A DNA stretch of 64,000 nt. It comes from Tyto alba. Its lineage: Eukaryota > Chordata > Aves > Strigiformes > Tytonidae. Below, in pieces: positions 25,702 through 38,089 of this stretch. How positions within the stretch are numbered: position 1 is the stretch's first letter; every line of letters starts with the position of its first letter. A model generated the notes under the pieces. The model did not search any database, was not told the origin of the DNA, and was given only the letters and a program-made list of their open reading frames with translations. The stretch lies in the NCBI RefSeq assembly GCF_018691265.1, contig NW_024881278.1, positions 5,825,501-5,889,500 on the forward strand. Reading direction: 5' to 3'. Position numbers and translations under genes: made by a program.

Positions 25702-26090
25702 CCCTTATTCTTTCAAACTGTGCACTGCAAGGACAAGTAGGCAGAAGTGTAGTGAGGGATGGAAGGTATTTTATGTGGATGAACACGTGAAGAGGTGATT
25801 ATGTATTGCTAAAAGTCTAATCCTTGGATAAACTACAGTTTGCTATTAATTCTTTGGACTTGCTTAGCTGCTACTTAACATTTCCATGACTTAACAATTA
25901 TATTCTTGAGCTAAGAGTAACTTTTCAACAAAATGTGTAGGGATTAGAAACATTGATAATTATATTAATTAATATTAATGGGAGTGACAATATTTGTAGT
26001 CATATGACAAACATGAGGAAAGCAGGGCTTTAATTTTATCAATTAATTCCGTTTCTAATTGCTTTCACTATTCAATTGTCAGAACGTGTT
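25385..26090. promoter_or_regulatory. AT-rich unique blocks with homeodomain-type sites, split by a T29 run
   Basis: 25385-25640 and 25800-26085 are unique and AT-rich. Between them is a 29-T homopolymer (25673-25701). 25958-25980 contains the 12-bp palindrome TATTAATTAATA (25963-25974) inside a run of overlapping TAAT/ATTA cores. Possible regulatory DNA; not testable here. Confidence 0.3.
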
Positions 26091-27029
26091 CTACGTGCAA
26101 CAAGGGATGCGTTAAGCAGGAAACAGACCAAAATTAAGGGGAGAGAGAGATGTGTATTTGTGTGTGGTATCGTCTGTTACCCAGAAACACATTTAGCCTT
26201 GTCTGTGGGCTTTGCATTTTCTCCTCTCTGTCTATTTATTATAAATGCCAATCATCTGGAGTAACGGGCTCGGTCTCAGTTGAGGTGGGTTGGTAGGTAG
26301 AGAGGCAGTCAGGAGCAGAAAATGACACTTACTGAAGAGCTCTCCAAATTACCAAATATCCCTCTTCCCACACCTTCCCATAGGTGCAGGATGAGCACAG
26401 GATGGGAAGACAAGCAGACCTTGGAAAAGAGAGCTCAGTGTGTGTGTCTATGCTGACTACTCAGATTTGTTTAATACATTTGGTTGGATCGAAGTTGTCT
26501 CTAGAGGAAGGCAGAGAGCTGCAGTCCATTGGCCTTAATCCTTCCCCGTGCTCCTGTATCTTTATACTGCTCCACCAGCTCAACACCGCCGTAAAACCAA
26601 CATAAGCCACCCTCAGCGCTCCCCGCTGTGCGGGAAATCCCTCACCAGATCCCTCGCTGAGCACCGCAGCTGCCACAGAGGCTTCTTGGCACCAGGAGGG
26701 GGGCAAACCCCTCCCTGCAGATGTGTCCAGTGCAGGGCAGAGCCGTGAGATGATGCCCTTGCTTGGTGTCCCAACAGGCTGGGGCTGTGCAAAACCCCAG
26801 TTGTGAGGGTGGAGGCAACCATCGGGGAAAAAAAAAATCATATCCATAAAGTTTTCCGCATGAAAATCTTCATGTCCTGAAACCACTCTCCTCAGAGAGA
26901 TTTCAGCCCATAAAGAAATCTTAATGCGTTGAAGTTTCCCTCTGCACGGAGCCTTCACCACATAACAATCCAAGAGGCCAATAAAACAAATAATGACTAT
27001 CTCCTGGGGCAGGTGCAATAAAAAAAAAA
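26091..27029. other. Non-coding; GC rises toward the end
   Basis: No gene is recognised. 26580-26800 is GC-moderate and gives overlapping frames on both strands, including part of the minus-strand 185-codon frame 26461-27018, which lacks any known domain. Confidence 0.45.
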
Positions 27030-27480
27030 ATGCCGCCAGCTAAGAATTGCGCCTTTGATGGCTCTACAGGCAAGATATCAACCATCTCTACAACAGCGAG
27101 TCCCCTCGTGTGGTTTTGCACTCGCTGCCCTCCCAGTCCGTGCCCGGATGGTACGTGCAACGTTTCGGGGTCTGCTTTTCCTCTCAGCTCATCCCTCCCG
27201 TGGTCCTCCTTAGGATCACGCCCCGGTAAGACTCTGAATAAATATCTCGCCCACCCGGCGCGTACAGACGAAGGAAGCCGCTGCCCGGCAAACGCTGGCT
27301 GCGCTGCCTTTTGGCTTTTGCCAGCTAACCTGGGAGAAGCAGCTGCCTGCTCGCCCGAGCCGTGCGGGTGTTGGGCGCTAGGGCGGGAGGGGAAGCGGCC
27401 TGGGGAGCTCCTCACCAACACCCCAGGGACCCGGGGGGGGCTCGCCGATGAGGGTGAGGGGGTACCCCTAAATCCCTGAT
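27030..27480. promoter_or_regulatory. CpG-rich patch (CpG-island-like)
   Basis: About 450 bases with clearly raised GC and, by eye, roughly thirty CpG dinucleotides, set between AT-rich flanks. Frames on both strands (27030-27479 plus, 26921-27559 minus) stay open because GC-rich sequence has few stop codons, and neither shows a domain. No TATA box or recognised first exon is seen. It could be an orphan CpG island, an unannotated promoter, or a relic of local GC-biased gene conversion. Confidence 0.45.
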
Positions 27481-27779
27481 TCTTGGGGGCTGGACGCTCT
27501 GCCCATCCCATCCCCCCTCCTTGTTGACAGCCGAGGCTGGTCCCTACGCACGTTTGCATCTATGCCTATTTTTCGGATAAAATCAGGAAGCATAATTTGA
27601 TCTTGTTGTGCAAGCCACATTGTCAAAAGGCATTCAGGACAGATTCAGAGCTTTTGTGCTGGTATAAGCGCTGCTGCTTCCCCATAGCCCCATCAGGGGA
27701 CAGAGCTCAGAATTAGTCCTTTTGTGTTTGTTTCCACTACACCGGGACGGACCTGTGAGCCTTTGCTTTTCCCCATCAG

Positions 27780-27981
27780 GAAGCACAGATTTAACGTATC
27801 GAACGCACCAGAATTGCTTAATGAGTGCTCAGTGAATATTAATAAAAGTTTGGACGTGACTCAGGCTACAATGGATGAGAAGTTTGAAAGCTTTGGTTCA
27901 AGATTACAGGAGGCTGTGAGAAAATATGGTATCCAGCAGCTAGCATATAGTGCAGATATTTCACTATCCAGGGATCTCTAA
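27780..27981 (+). other. Exon-like open segment with strong acceptor and downstream AATAAA
   Basis: A pyrimidine-rich stretch ending CCCCATCAG (cut after 27779) leads into a frame that runs 66 codons to TAA at 27979-27981. The peptide is well mixed, with an amphipathic stretch around MDEKFESFGSRLQEAVRKYG. AATAAA lies at 28133-28138, giving a plausible short 3' UTR. I recognise no family and cannot see the upstream exons. Alternatives are a conserved non-coding block or chance. Confidence 0.3.
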
Positions 27982-30900
27982 TTACTAATAATGTACAGGA
28001 ACAGTATGATATGTCCTTACAATTGCAGAATCCTTTTCAAAGATAATCTTTAATAGTTTATTTGACAACCTGTAAAATTATAGAAAATTATTAGTCTTGG
28101 GAATTACAAAAATCCCCACAGTACAGTCAAACAATAAAATTATAATTACCTGTGGGTAATTGAAATTTAACTATTTTTTTATTGTATATTACACATCAAT
28201 AGCAACATAAGTTCAAGAATGTCCCCCTCCCCTCCCTTTTCTTTTCCTTACAGAAGTGGGGAAAATGGACAACCCTGCTGGTAGCTTGTGAGCCCTTGTC
28301 ACAGAACAGAGCTTGAACAATTTCGATTAAAGCAGTATGTTCGAGACTGTCATTAGACCTGCATTAAATTACATATCTGGAATGTTAAAAATAAAGAGTA
28401 TTGAAGCTTATTCACAGCTGCCTGTGGTAAAGTATGTAGTCAAGGTTTTGATTATCTTTAAAGTTCTTATTTTTCTCTTTTCTAAAACTTATTGTTTCGT
28501 CAAACAAATATCTAGCACATTTAAGAACAGTATGAGCACATGAGCAGAATTGCTTAAGATGGATAAAGCATTAGCGTGTTTCCATTCTTGCTCGGTAGCA
28601 TTGTTTAGTACTAACAATGGTAATTTATCAATTATACAAGAGGGAACAAAGCTCTTTGTCGTCTCGTAGCTCCAGAACTACCTATTAGAAGGTCCAAAGC
28701 TGGAGACCCCTTCCAGACCTCGGGAGGCATCATTTAGCGTTAGCGTTCGTACTGCTGGGTTTTGCCTTGTCCTCTCTCAGTGACCCTATGGAGGCTGCTC
28801 AGTACTCAGCACTATGGCACATCAAGACTTCCGTGGCTTTTTTTCTGAATCAGGAAAATTATAACCTTTTTTCTTTTTTCCTTCTGAACCAGGGCTCTTG
28901 ATAATGAGGCACGACTGCTCACTAGCCCTCCTGTCTGCGGGCTGCTCTTCCTGTCTATCAGGCAAGACCGTCCAGTCCCCTCTTGTGATGGCATGAGAGG
29001 TTTTTAGAACAAGCTTAAGGATAAAACCCAAGTGTTCTGGATGCTATTTGGCCAGCATAAATCCTAAAATAAGGTATGTTTGACAATTAATTGTCTATGT
29101 GACAGCATTGTTATATACTACTAAGACGCCCAATAATGGTGTTTCCTTCTATGCAAGGATCAGGCTGGCTACTTTTATTTGATTCTGTAAGGTGCTCTGT
29201 GATCATTATGTGACTATAACTGCACAAGAGGAAATATCTCTGTTTGATTAAGAGTTTCAATTAAAGTGTTTAGTACACAGATTTTTATCGTGAGAGGGGC
29301 ATCGCAAAGACTGAGTACAACATAATGGCAAGCCAGGTATTATTATGATTATTGTTACTATTATTTATGTATAATCATTGCAGTATTAACTGAAAGCTGG
29401 GAAATGGAGTTCCTGGGCCTCAAAGAATTCATAGTAACAGCTTTCTTTGGAGGAGGCAACAAGAGCAAACCATCTCTCCTTTGTGGCACAGTTAAGGCCG
29501 CACACAGCCCAGGCTGGAGATCCAAGATGCTGAATGGGTTTTCCCATGTCCGGAGATCAGAGAAGGCCATAAAATTCAGCTGGATCCATCATGGCCTGCC
29601 TTTTTATTCAGGTGCCTTTTGCTCTTCCCACTGCCTTTTTCCCCCTGCCTGTTAGTGTGAAGGGCATCCCTGCACGTCAGAGCTGAGAGGCATCCCTTTA
29701 CCCAGCGCAGCAGCTGGGGAGCTCTCAGCAGAGCGGTGTTTGAGCACTTTCGCAAGGGACCTGAGGAGAGAGATTTTGCCTTCCTCGCTTGTCCTGCCCA
29801 TCCGAGACTTTTAAGGGTCTTGGCCTCCTAAAAGCTAAAGTGGAGTATTCGTATTAGATTTAAGCCAAGTATAAATCTTTCAGAAGGAGAAACCCCCAAG
29901 AGGGACCGTATCAGCAAAGCAGTTAATGGTTTAAGCTACAGCAGAGGAGCGGCAGGGCTGGCCCCAGATCATGGTCCTTATGCCACATACCCGAGGAGAT
30001 GTAGCTGAGAGAGTTTTGTTTTGCTTTGGCTGTTTCCTCATCCTGGCCCTTGACCAACACCTGAAGGCTACAGGAAAGGTTTTCTCCATCCTTCTCTCAA
30101 CCCTCGTTCCCTGGCAGATTCTAGCTGTTGAGCTCAACCGCCCTAAAAAAGAAGCTGGCGAGCTGTTGTCCACTGGGATTTATATATATGGGATGCTTGG
30201 AAGCTAAATCTTCCAACCACTAAAATGCACCATACTGTAAGACAAAGAGCAGGAGATAAATTTTGCTGCCTTTGAAATTTCTGCTCGTGTCACTCGCTGA
30301 GGCTCATTTTTACCATTGTGACTCCAGTGAGAAAAGCTATCCTGACACGAGTGTCTTACTCCGCACTGTGACGCAGGGATGAAGTGAGAGCCAAGGATGA
30401 GAAATTGCAGTGCTGTCAGGACTGAAGCCAGGTCAAATTTTTCGTTTTGCTAAAAGTCATTTCTTTGACGTAGGAATCGGGAAAATACATTGATGCAAGA
30501 TGTTGAAAAGGAGTAAATGGTTATTATTTTCTCCCCAAAATATGATTCAAATGGAGAGACCCAAGACTCATGGTAATGGGAAAGTATTGTAAAGTGAAAA
30601 CACAAGCTTTTAGGGATAGCCACTGACATGGAGTACAATGTAATGGGAGGGTCCAAAAGGGCCTTCAGGGAGCTCCTCCTGGAAAGCACCACCAACAGTC
30701 CTCATTTTGCTCCCGTCTGTAGGGTGTTTGAGCTCACAAATGTTTGGGTAAAGGAGGCTGCAAGCTTCCAAATAAAAAAAATAAATAAAAAAAAAGGTTA
30801 GGCTATTTTTCTTTCTTGGGGATGAGGTTAGAAGGTTAATAAAAGAGCTAATCCCAGCTTGCCCTGCAAGGGGGAGCAGCTCACCTTTGTGAGACTTCAG

Positions 30901-32265
30901 AAGCCTCTGGAGTGTGTGCGTATGGATGGATGCTGTTATTTCCTGGCAGAGCTGTCCCAAGAAGACGGGAGCAGGGGCCTGTTTTTTGAAGAGAAGTTTG
31001 GCCTTTAAATGAATCAGCTGGAGTGAAAATAAAAAGGTTAGTGTAAAATGTTTTTGAGAGTAAACCCAAATTCAATAAAGTTCTGGGTATTTTAAATTTT
31101 TTTTTCCCTGCGAGAACCTAAAACTAAGACTTACTACAGCGCAGAGGAGGCCAACCACAGCATTTCAACCGAATGTCCCAGAGAGGCTGGTTGGTTGTTT
31201 TTTAGAAATTTCATTCAGTTGACTCAAACTTTTAAATACGTTAACACATCGAAAGAAAAAGGGTCAATGAGACCCGGAGAGCATTCTGTCTGAAGAACAA
31301 ACCACACACACCACTCGTCCTCACTGAATGCTTCTCTGCTAACCGCTGCCGGCTTGCTGGACCACCAGCCTCAAGAAAGCCTCAATGCTGTGACGCATGC
31401 TGGCCACTCCTTAAAGAAGCAGATCTTCCTCTGAAGCAGCACCGTGTATTCAGGTAAGGGAAAATGTGGCTACAGTCTTTAGTCCATGGACAAACACGTT
31501 ACCTGGGGATTTTGCTGCTCTCGTCAGAGGGATTTAGAAGTGCAGCTTTTTGGGTGTGGAGCTGGCAGGGGGTTTGCTCCAACTGCTGCATGATGGCTGC
31601 ACGAATGGTAGCAGGCTGGGACAAAGCCATCTTAGAGAGGGTGATTAATTACAGAACAGGCTTTTCTGAGCCTCTTCTCATTTTTGCGTCGTTTTCATTC
31701 TTGCCGTTTGTAACCAGGGAAGGGTTTGGGAGCACAGGTGGAGGGGATGCCTGTGTTATGGCCCCGGGGGCGTGCAGAGGGGCGCTGGACACTCCCGTTT
31801 CTTGCCTCCAGGCAGCTCTACGTTATTCCCAGCAGATTACAGCACCAGGCAGTTATGTATAAGGAGATCTGGGTGTCCTTTTGCTTTCCAGCTTTGAGGG
31901 AATGCTTACTGCACAGCATAGAAAATTACCTCAGGCCTTGCTAGGTTTTTCTGGAAAAATATATACTACAGTCTGGGGTACTTATATGCCTCCATGACTT
32001 GGTGTCCCTCTGCACAGATGAGGGTCCATACCGAGAAACAGCGTAAATGTTATAGTCAATATCCCTTGGCAGAGAAACTGCACTACAATTTCTTTTTTCT
32101 TATTTTCTTCCTTTTGCGCAAGGCTCCTGTGCTACCAGCTAACCATTTCCTATAAGGAAATGGCATTGTGTTAAAGTTATATAGTGTATCATATTAAATT
32201 TTATAACAGTGCTTTGTGTTTTGAAAAGACTTGGGGGGGAAACAGCATCAATCAAGGAACCACAT
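27982..32265. other. Non-coding unique sequence
   Basis: AT-rich after 27981, with unique blocks at 28560-28660 and 29050-29370. 30771-30796 is A-rich simple sequence. A donor-like CAG/GTAAGG lies at about 31451-31457 without a convincing exon. No gene is recognised. Confidence 0.5.
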
Positions 32266-32480
32266 TTGATAGACTTGGAAGGGGCCTCCTGGGTCATTTT
32301 GTCCAAGACCTCTATGAAACAGGAAGGCTTCTGCAAAATACCTTTCCCATAAATGTATCTAACCTTTCCTTAAAGACACTGAGTGATTGTGCCATAAAGA
32401 CCTCAAGCGGGTAAACTAGTCTGATTGACCTTACGATCAAAACGTGTCTCCTAATACTGTATATAAGGTACAATTTTCCA
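32266..32480 (-). mobile_element. Old degraded CR1/L3-type LINE 3' fragment
   Basis: Read on the plus strand, GACTTGGAAGGGGCCTCCTG followed by TGTCCAAGACC, then AACCTTTCCTTAAAGAC about 85 bases on, follows the reverse complement of the CR1/L3 LINE tail in order and spacing. The element therefore lies on the minus strand. It is heavily diverged and 5'-truncated, with no reverse transcriptase left. This is the clearest transposon relic in the window. Confidence 0.75.
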
Positions 32481-34829
32481 TTCTTTCAGCTGTAGCTAAG
32501 CAAGAAAAAAGGGCAAATACACAGTAATGGGCAACAATACAGACTGTGCAAACAGTTTTGCTTTCACTTTACTGCCATCACCTACCATAAATCTGGACGT
32601 ACCATTGATACTTGGTTTCCCAGTGTAGTGTCTGTGATCCTTGTAGTATCTATCTCACTTTGTCTCTGACTTTTGGAGAGCCAGCATTACAGAGTGTAGA
32701 AATAACGAAGACGTACGAGCAGCACTTTCTGATTCAGAAAGCCATTCAAAACCCTATGCCATATAGTTAGAGTATTTATTTCTATTTTCTATTTATTAGA
32801 ATTTGTGAGTTGTTTCTTGTCAGGACCACAGGAGCTAGGGGAAGCACAGGGCTTTCTATGTCTCCGTCAGTGTCAAAGAATAATTTTCATTCTCCTCCAA
32901 CAATTGTGCATACTGAAAAATAAATACCTGGTAGTTTAGCTGTTCGTTGTTGCAGTAGTAGTGCATTGTGTGCTGGTTATGGCCCCACACTGCTCTGCCT
33001 TCTTTCTCTGGGTGAATATTAGGAGAAGTGTCGTTTTGTGTAGATGTGTTATTAAATCACAGACACATTCATTTCCGAGAGTTTCCTGAGCTGCACATAA
33101 ACTATCATCTTTGCCCATCTTTGCCTTGCTTTTTATTTTTTTTTTTTTGCAAGTGCTGGAAGATGGTGAGAGAGCTGGAGGCCAGTTGCTCTCCCACCTA
33201 TTTCTGTCAGGCCTATGCTACTCACGGAACGGGGTTATTTCGTGGTGCCCATCTCACCTGGCTGACCATTACATTAATTCATTCTGGACTCAGGAGGAAG
33301 TTAGCCACCCGTCCGTGTACCCTTGCAGCTCCCAGGGAAAGGCACGTCTCTAGAAGCTGAATCTGCCCCCTTGGTGGCAGTGGGGCGTTGCTGGCAGATG
33401 TAAGAAAGAATGAACAAACATCTTCCAGTCATACCGGTGTCGCCAGCCACTTGCTGAACACCCAGCCAGCATCGTGCCCAAATGAGACACTGAAGAGGTG
33501 CAGTAAATGCTTGTGGAAAGGTCTGGGACAAATGCAGTTTTATCCGCTCCCCAGCAGGCCCCACTGGACAGCCTGACTTTACTAGACCATCTCATCGGAA
33601 TCCTATCCACAACCTGAGCCAGCGAAGCGTATTTCAGACTGAGGAGAGCCGAGAGGAATTTCTTCTTCAGAAGATCCAAGAAAGAAGTTTTACAAGGTTG
33701 AGGTATCCTGAGCTCGGTTTTAATGTCCATTCGTTGTTCTGGGGTAGATCAGGCCATCCTTGTTTTTTTTTTTTTTTTTTTTCCTTTTTGGCATTTTTGT
33801 TTGGTAGTTGTACTTCTCATACACAGAGGGCTGCTGCATAATGGACCAGGAAGACTGGAGTTAAATCCTAAAAGCAAAAGACACAGAAAAGGCAAGATAA
33901 TTTGGAAAGATCGTGGTGATCCTGAGTTTGAAGACATGTTGGTGTCTTTGTATGTCCCTGCCCACACTTTTATCATGTGCCTGCTGTATGCCTCATGTCT
34001 TTGTGCCAATCCAGACTGGCATTCACTCGTCCTTCTCAGCTCAGTGCTAATCATTTCACAAAGACAAAAGCCCTGAAAATATAGATATATTTTTTTTTAA
34101 ATGCCTTCTCTATACAATTAACTAAATGCCATCCTTTCTCTGATGTGCAGAGTTTAAACTATTTGTTTAGTATTTAATCACACAGAAATACAGGCTAAAA
34201 TACACCTCATCCAGTTGTTTAAGGGCAGAGGCTGGTGAGATCTTGACACTTCAAGCTGATATTATAAAATCACCAGGGAACATAAAATACCTAGGCCAAG
34301 AAAAAAGATTACAAATACTAACAGACCTGCTGTTTATTGCTTATGTGCTTTCCAGCCATTGTCTTTTTTCTCATGGAATCACCAGCTTCCCTCGGCACAG
34401 AGACGAGTCTGTCCCAAGCCCAGCTCACCCCTCACTCCCTGCCTGCTCTCGGCCCGGCTGCCACAGCAGCCCTGCTCTGCCGAGATGACCCCACGCCCAC
34501 CTGCAGCAGCATTTGCGTACACAGGATCCTGGGTGCTCGGCCCCCCATGACAAAATCAGGTCCACTTCCTTCACGCTGACCTACTTCAGTCCCATGTAGC
34601 CCCCATTCTCCTCTTGGCCCCCTCCACTCCCCAGATTGTAAATACTTGGTGGGGGAGAGAGACATATTTTTGTTCCGTTTTGTTAGGAGGGGGAACCGAG
34701 GCGAGGAGGGCTTTTTTTGCTCTTTTAGTTTTATTAGTGTGGGAGGGGGGTTTTTTAGGCCTGTGACTGTGGTGTTAGATACTCCTGAAAACAAAAAGTG
34801 CATTTGCATCAGGTGCTCCTAAAACAAAA
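32481..34829. other. Non-coding unique sequence
   Basis: No gene is recognised. It includes T13 (33136-33148), T20 (33763-33782) and a weak CTCF-like match at 33367-33380. Frames at 33350-33730 and 34432-34809 have no domains. Confidence 0.5.
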
Positions 34830-35360
34830 TAAAAGGCTATATCATTGAGATTTTCTGATCCCGTTCAGTGCACAAATGCCAATCAGAAGCAAATATGGGG
34901 CTGTAACTTGCAATCCATTTTGATATTTACAACAGAACACGGCATATCATTTAATTTAAATTTGCAGCATGCTCAGTGTAATTAATGCTGTGCAGTGCCT
35001 AGAAAATCCTGGTTTCTTAATGTGCTACAATGCATGCATGCTGAGACCATTTTTTTAAACTGCTGTATCATTTTGGAACATTACTGGGGAGGCACTACCA
35101 TTAAACCGGAAAAAGAGCCATGCTCACTTTCTCTTTATGAAACTTCCATGCAGCTCCCCCAAATATGATGCAAACTACAGGTTTGTTTTAAAAGAGGGGG
35201 GGAGTCAGAGATTTAATTTTCCCTTGACACAGCATGATGCCTGAATAGCCAGGCAGCTATTCCTAAATTATGTGCATTTCATTCCTAGGAGCTGTGAGCA
35301 TTTTGAATGGGCTGTCGTTATATACAGTACACAAGCATAAATACTCGAGGGAACAGCTAG
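34830..35360. promoter_or_regulatory. Candidate conserved non-coding block
   Basis: A long unique stretch with almost no simple sequence. It contains GCATGC words at 34966-35042, ATTTAAATT, GTAATTAATG near 34979 and GCAAATATGG near 34890. An octamer ATTTGCAT lies just upstream at 34802-34809. The texture is that of a slowly evolving developmental enhancer; this is inference. Confidence 0.35.
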
Positions 35361-36852
35361 CTGAAATTTTGGCATGAGCAGAAATCTGATATCTATCGTG
35401 GTAGTATCTGAGCATGTAATAATAATGCATATTGATTTGTCAGGAGTGCTAAGAGAGGGGGTTTGGTATTCTGGGATGAGAACCGTTAAACTCGGGAACG
35501 TCTTGTGTGATTATAACAAGCCGCTGTATTTGTGTGCTGTGGTTTTGGCAGGGACAGGAACGTTCACCTGTAATCTTTACACCTGTGAGACTGGCCCAGG
35601 TCTCATTTTTGGACCCGAACCCAAGAGACCGGATACATGATAAAGATGTATTCTATACATTACACACAAATGAAGCCTGGGGAATTTACAGCCGTACCTA
35701 GAAAATCAGGTAACAAAAAGGCAATGTGCTTGGCAAGAAGAGTCGGGACCAAAAGCCCACCGAGGTCAGGAGCTTTACTGCCATGACTTCAGTGAGCTTG
35801 GGTGTTAGTTCACCTACTTTTATCAGGCAGCTCTATGATCCGAGTTGTGCAAAAAGCAAATAAAAAAGCCAAGCAACACAACCCCTATCATTTTGCAAGG
35901 TACCGGTTTCTACCAGAACGTACTATAGAAGCTCTGGTTATAGACCTGTTGGTAGCAAAGCAAATTCTTCAGGTCCTCTGAATAAATCTGTTCCTAAATA
36001 TAATGCTTCAACTTCTATAGTCTCATCTGACACCTGACAATTCAACCTTAAGAGTAATTGGTCCTGTCTTTGAACCTCTGCAAATACTGTATGAGGAGGG
36101 TGGACAATTTATTGATTTAGATTGATTTTTGTAAGAAGCATTTGAGACAGATATGGTATCAGGTGTCACACACTGTATATATTAGACTCCTCAAAACCAG
36201 CCATAGGTGACGGGGCAGGGTTCAAGAGCATGAGGAGGTAAAGTTCAGCGAGCACCTGCAAACGAAGCTGTCCTGCTGCGTGATACCTCGCCGAGTAACT
36301 GCCTAAGAGAGACGCCAGCCAGGAGCAACTTCATTGGCCAAGTTTGAATTTCGGGGGGCTGACGAGATGGCTCTTCTGCTGGGAAGCCAGCCCGAGCTAC
36401 GCGCTGTCTCCACGCGTAGGAACCCAAAAGGTCAGTCTAGTGCAGGTTGCCCAACCCATCGATCTGTTCCTGTTTTCGGTGTCAAGCCTCAAGAAGGGGC
36501 TGGAGGGGATGGACATGAAATGTCCGTCGGGCTCATGAAATGAACAGTCGGGCGTTTCCACGCCCGCAACAATTTTTTAAGTGCTGTGGTCATTCGAGTG
36601 TGTTGCAAGACAGGGCAGTGGATTTGTCAGGAATTAAAGCATTTGTGAACCTGGCTGTTTAGTTTGTGACAAAAACTGTCATTGATATTAATAACTCTGA
36701 CCTAAAAAACCCCTAGGGAACTAGCAGACCAGAAGAAGACAGAAACAAGATGGCACCGAGGGTCTCATCGCTGGGGAGGATGATTAAGCCTTGAGAGGGA
36801 GGGCTGTCCCACTTGTGCACGAGTTTGGCTGGGGGAATCACCCTCCTCCCGC
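35361..36852. other. Non-coding unique sequence
   Basis: A plus-strand frame at 35374-35640 has an acceptor-like TTTTGGCAG inside it but no recognisable product. 36240-36560 is a mildly CpG-bearing patch. No gene is supported. Confidence 0.45.
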
Positions 36853-36960
36853 TGTCTCGCTTCCCTCATCTATAATGAGGGAAAGAATAACTTTGCAGCA
36901 TACTTTACATTGGCAGTGCATGCTAACTTCATTACTGTTTGCAACAGCCTGTGCAATCCT
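36853..36960 (-). mobile_element. Possible MIR-like ancient SINE fragment
   Basis: CGCTTCCCTCATCTATAATG followed by AGGGAAAGAATAAC resembles the MIR segment that normally reads TTTCCTCATCTGTAAAATGG then GGATAATAAT. Only about 35-40 bases align convincingly by eye, and the downstream part is weak. The orientation follows the usual MIR consensus and is uncertain. Confidence 0.3.
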
Positions 36961-38089
36961 CAGAGGAAAGGAATAATAACAAAGAAAAAAAATGATAATT
37001 ACCAAGCACATAGTTTTCATCTATAATCTTCATTTCAGGATTCACTATTTCTGATGTCAATATTTTATAATGGAAGAATGAGATATGCTAAGTTTCTGTT
37101 TGATGGAAGTAAATTCAGATTTAATATTGCCGAGGAGCTGAATTTTTAATACACTAGAGCAGTATGCAGACGTTCCCCCTGTTTGCTGCTCCTGCCGCTC
37201 CTTGGTACCGGGGCAGCGATGTTCCCGCGACCAGGCAGGGAAATGGAAAGGACCTGCCCTGAATTTCAGCGGGGTGACAGTACTTTGTCACTTAGCTCTG
37301 TCACGATAATTGGGAGTGCCACACAATGAAACAACACGACACACCCGCCCGGTAAATGAAGAGTTTTCAACGTGATGTACAGCCCCTGTCAACTGCCAAA
37401 GCTTTTGTTTGTTCACAGAGTGAGGCAGCATTTCCAGAAGAAAAAACCACACTGGCGTGGTGCGCTCGTACAGTTTGTTGTAAATTGATTTCCTCTGTGT
37501 TTTTATAAAATTGGATATATTGTATGAACAGTAGGAAAATATCCTCTTTTATCGCACGCTCCCAGCTTCCAACCTGCTGAGGACTTTCCACAAACTCTTT
37601 AGGAATTTACCTCTTTTCGTTAAATTGGGTTGGATCTCATTAATAAAAGAATGGTATAATGGAAAAGAGTTTCTAAAATTATACTGTAACCTAGAATTGC
37701 AGGATTCAGCTTTCTCTGCCTGAAGAAAAAAATTCTGAAGCATTAAACTTACTTTATCAAGCATTGCACCTGACATGCTCTCATAAATTTTACATACATT
37801 TTAACTTATTTTAATATTATGCAGGCTTGGTTTAAAATATTCCCATGAAGTAACTAAAATGAAGCTGCTCAGCCATAAATTAGAGCTAAAAAAATACTTG
37901 TTCCCCCCGCCCCATCAATATTTCTTTACTTAAAATCATGTGTTGTATGTAAGTTAAATTTTCCCTTGCTGAGATACTTTGTATGTCTTAATAGGACTAC
38001 CACAGAACCAGCGAGCCATATTTCTGTCGGGTTAAATGCACCCTCTTCGCTTTTTTAGAGGTATCTTGTCGAAAAGCAGCCACTGGTAA
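36961..38089. other. Non-coding AT-rich unique sequence
   Basis: Unique and AT-rich except for a short GC patch near 37185-37280. No repeat, RNA or gene is recognised. Confidence 0.5.

Noticed and set aside
26921..27559. 212-codon minus-strand open frame over the CpG-rich patch
   Set aside because: GC-rich DNA has few stop codons; the frame is P/G/R/S-rich with no domain, and the opposite strand is open too.
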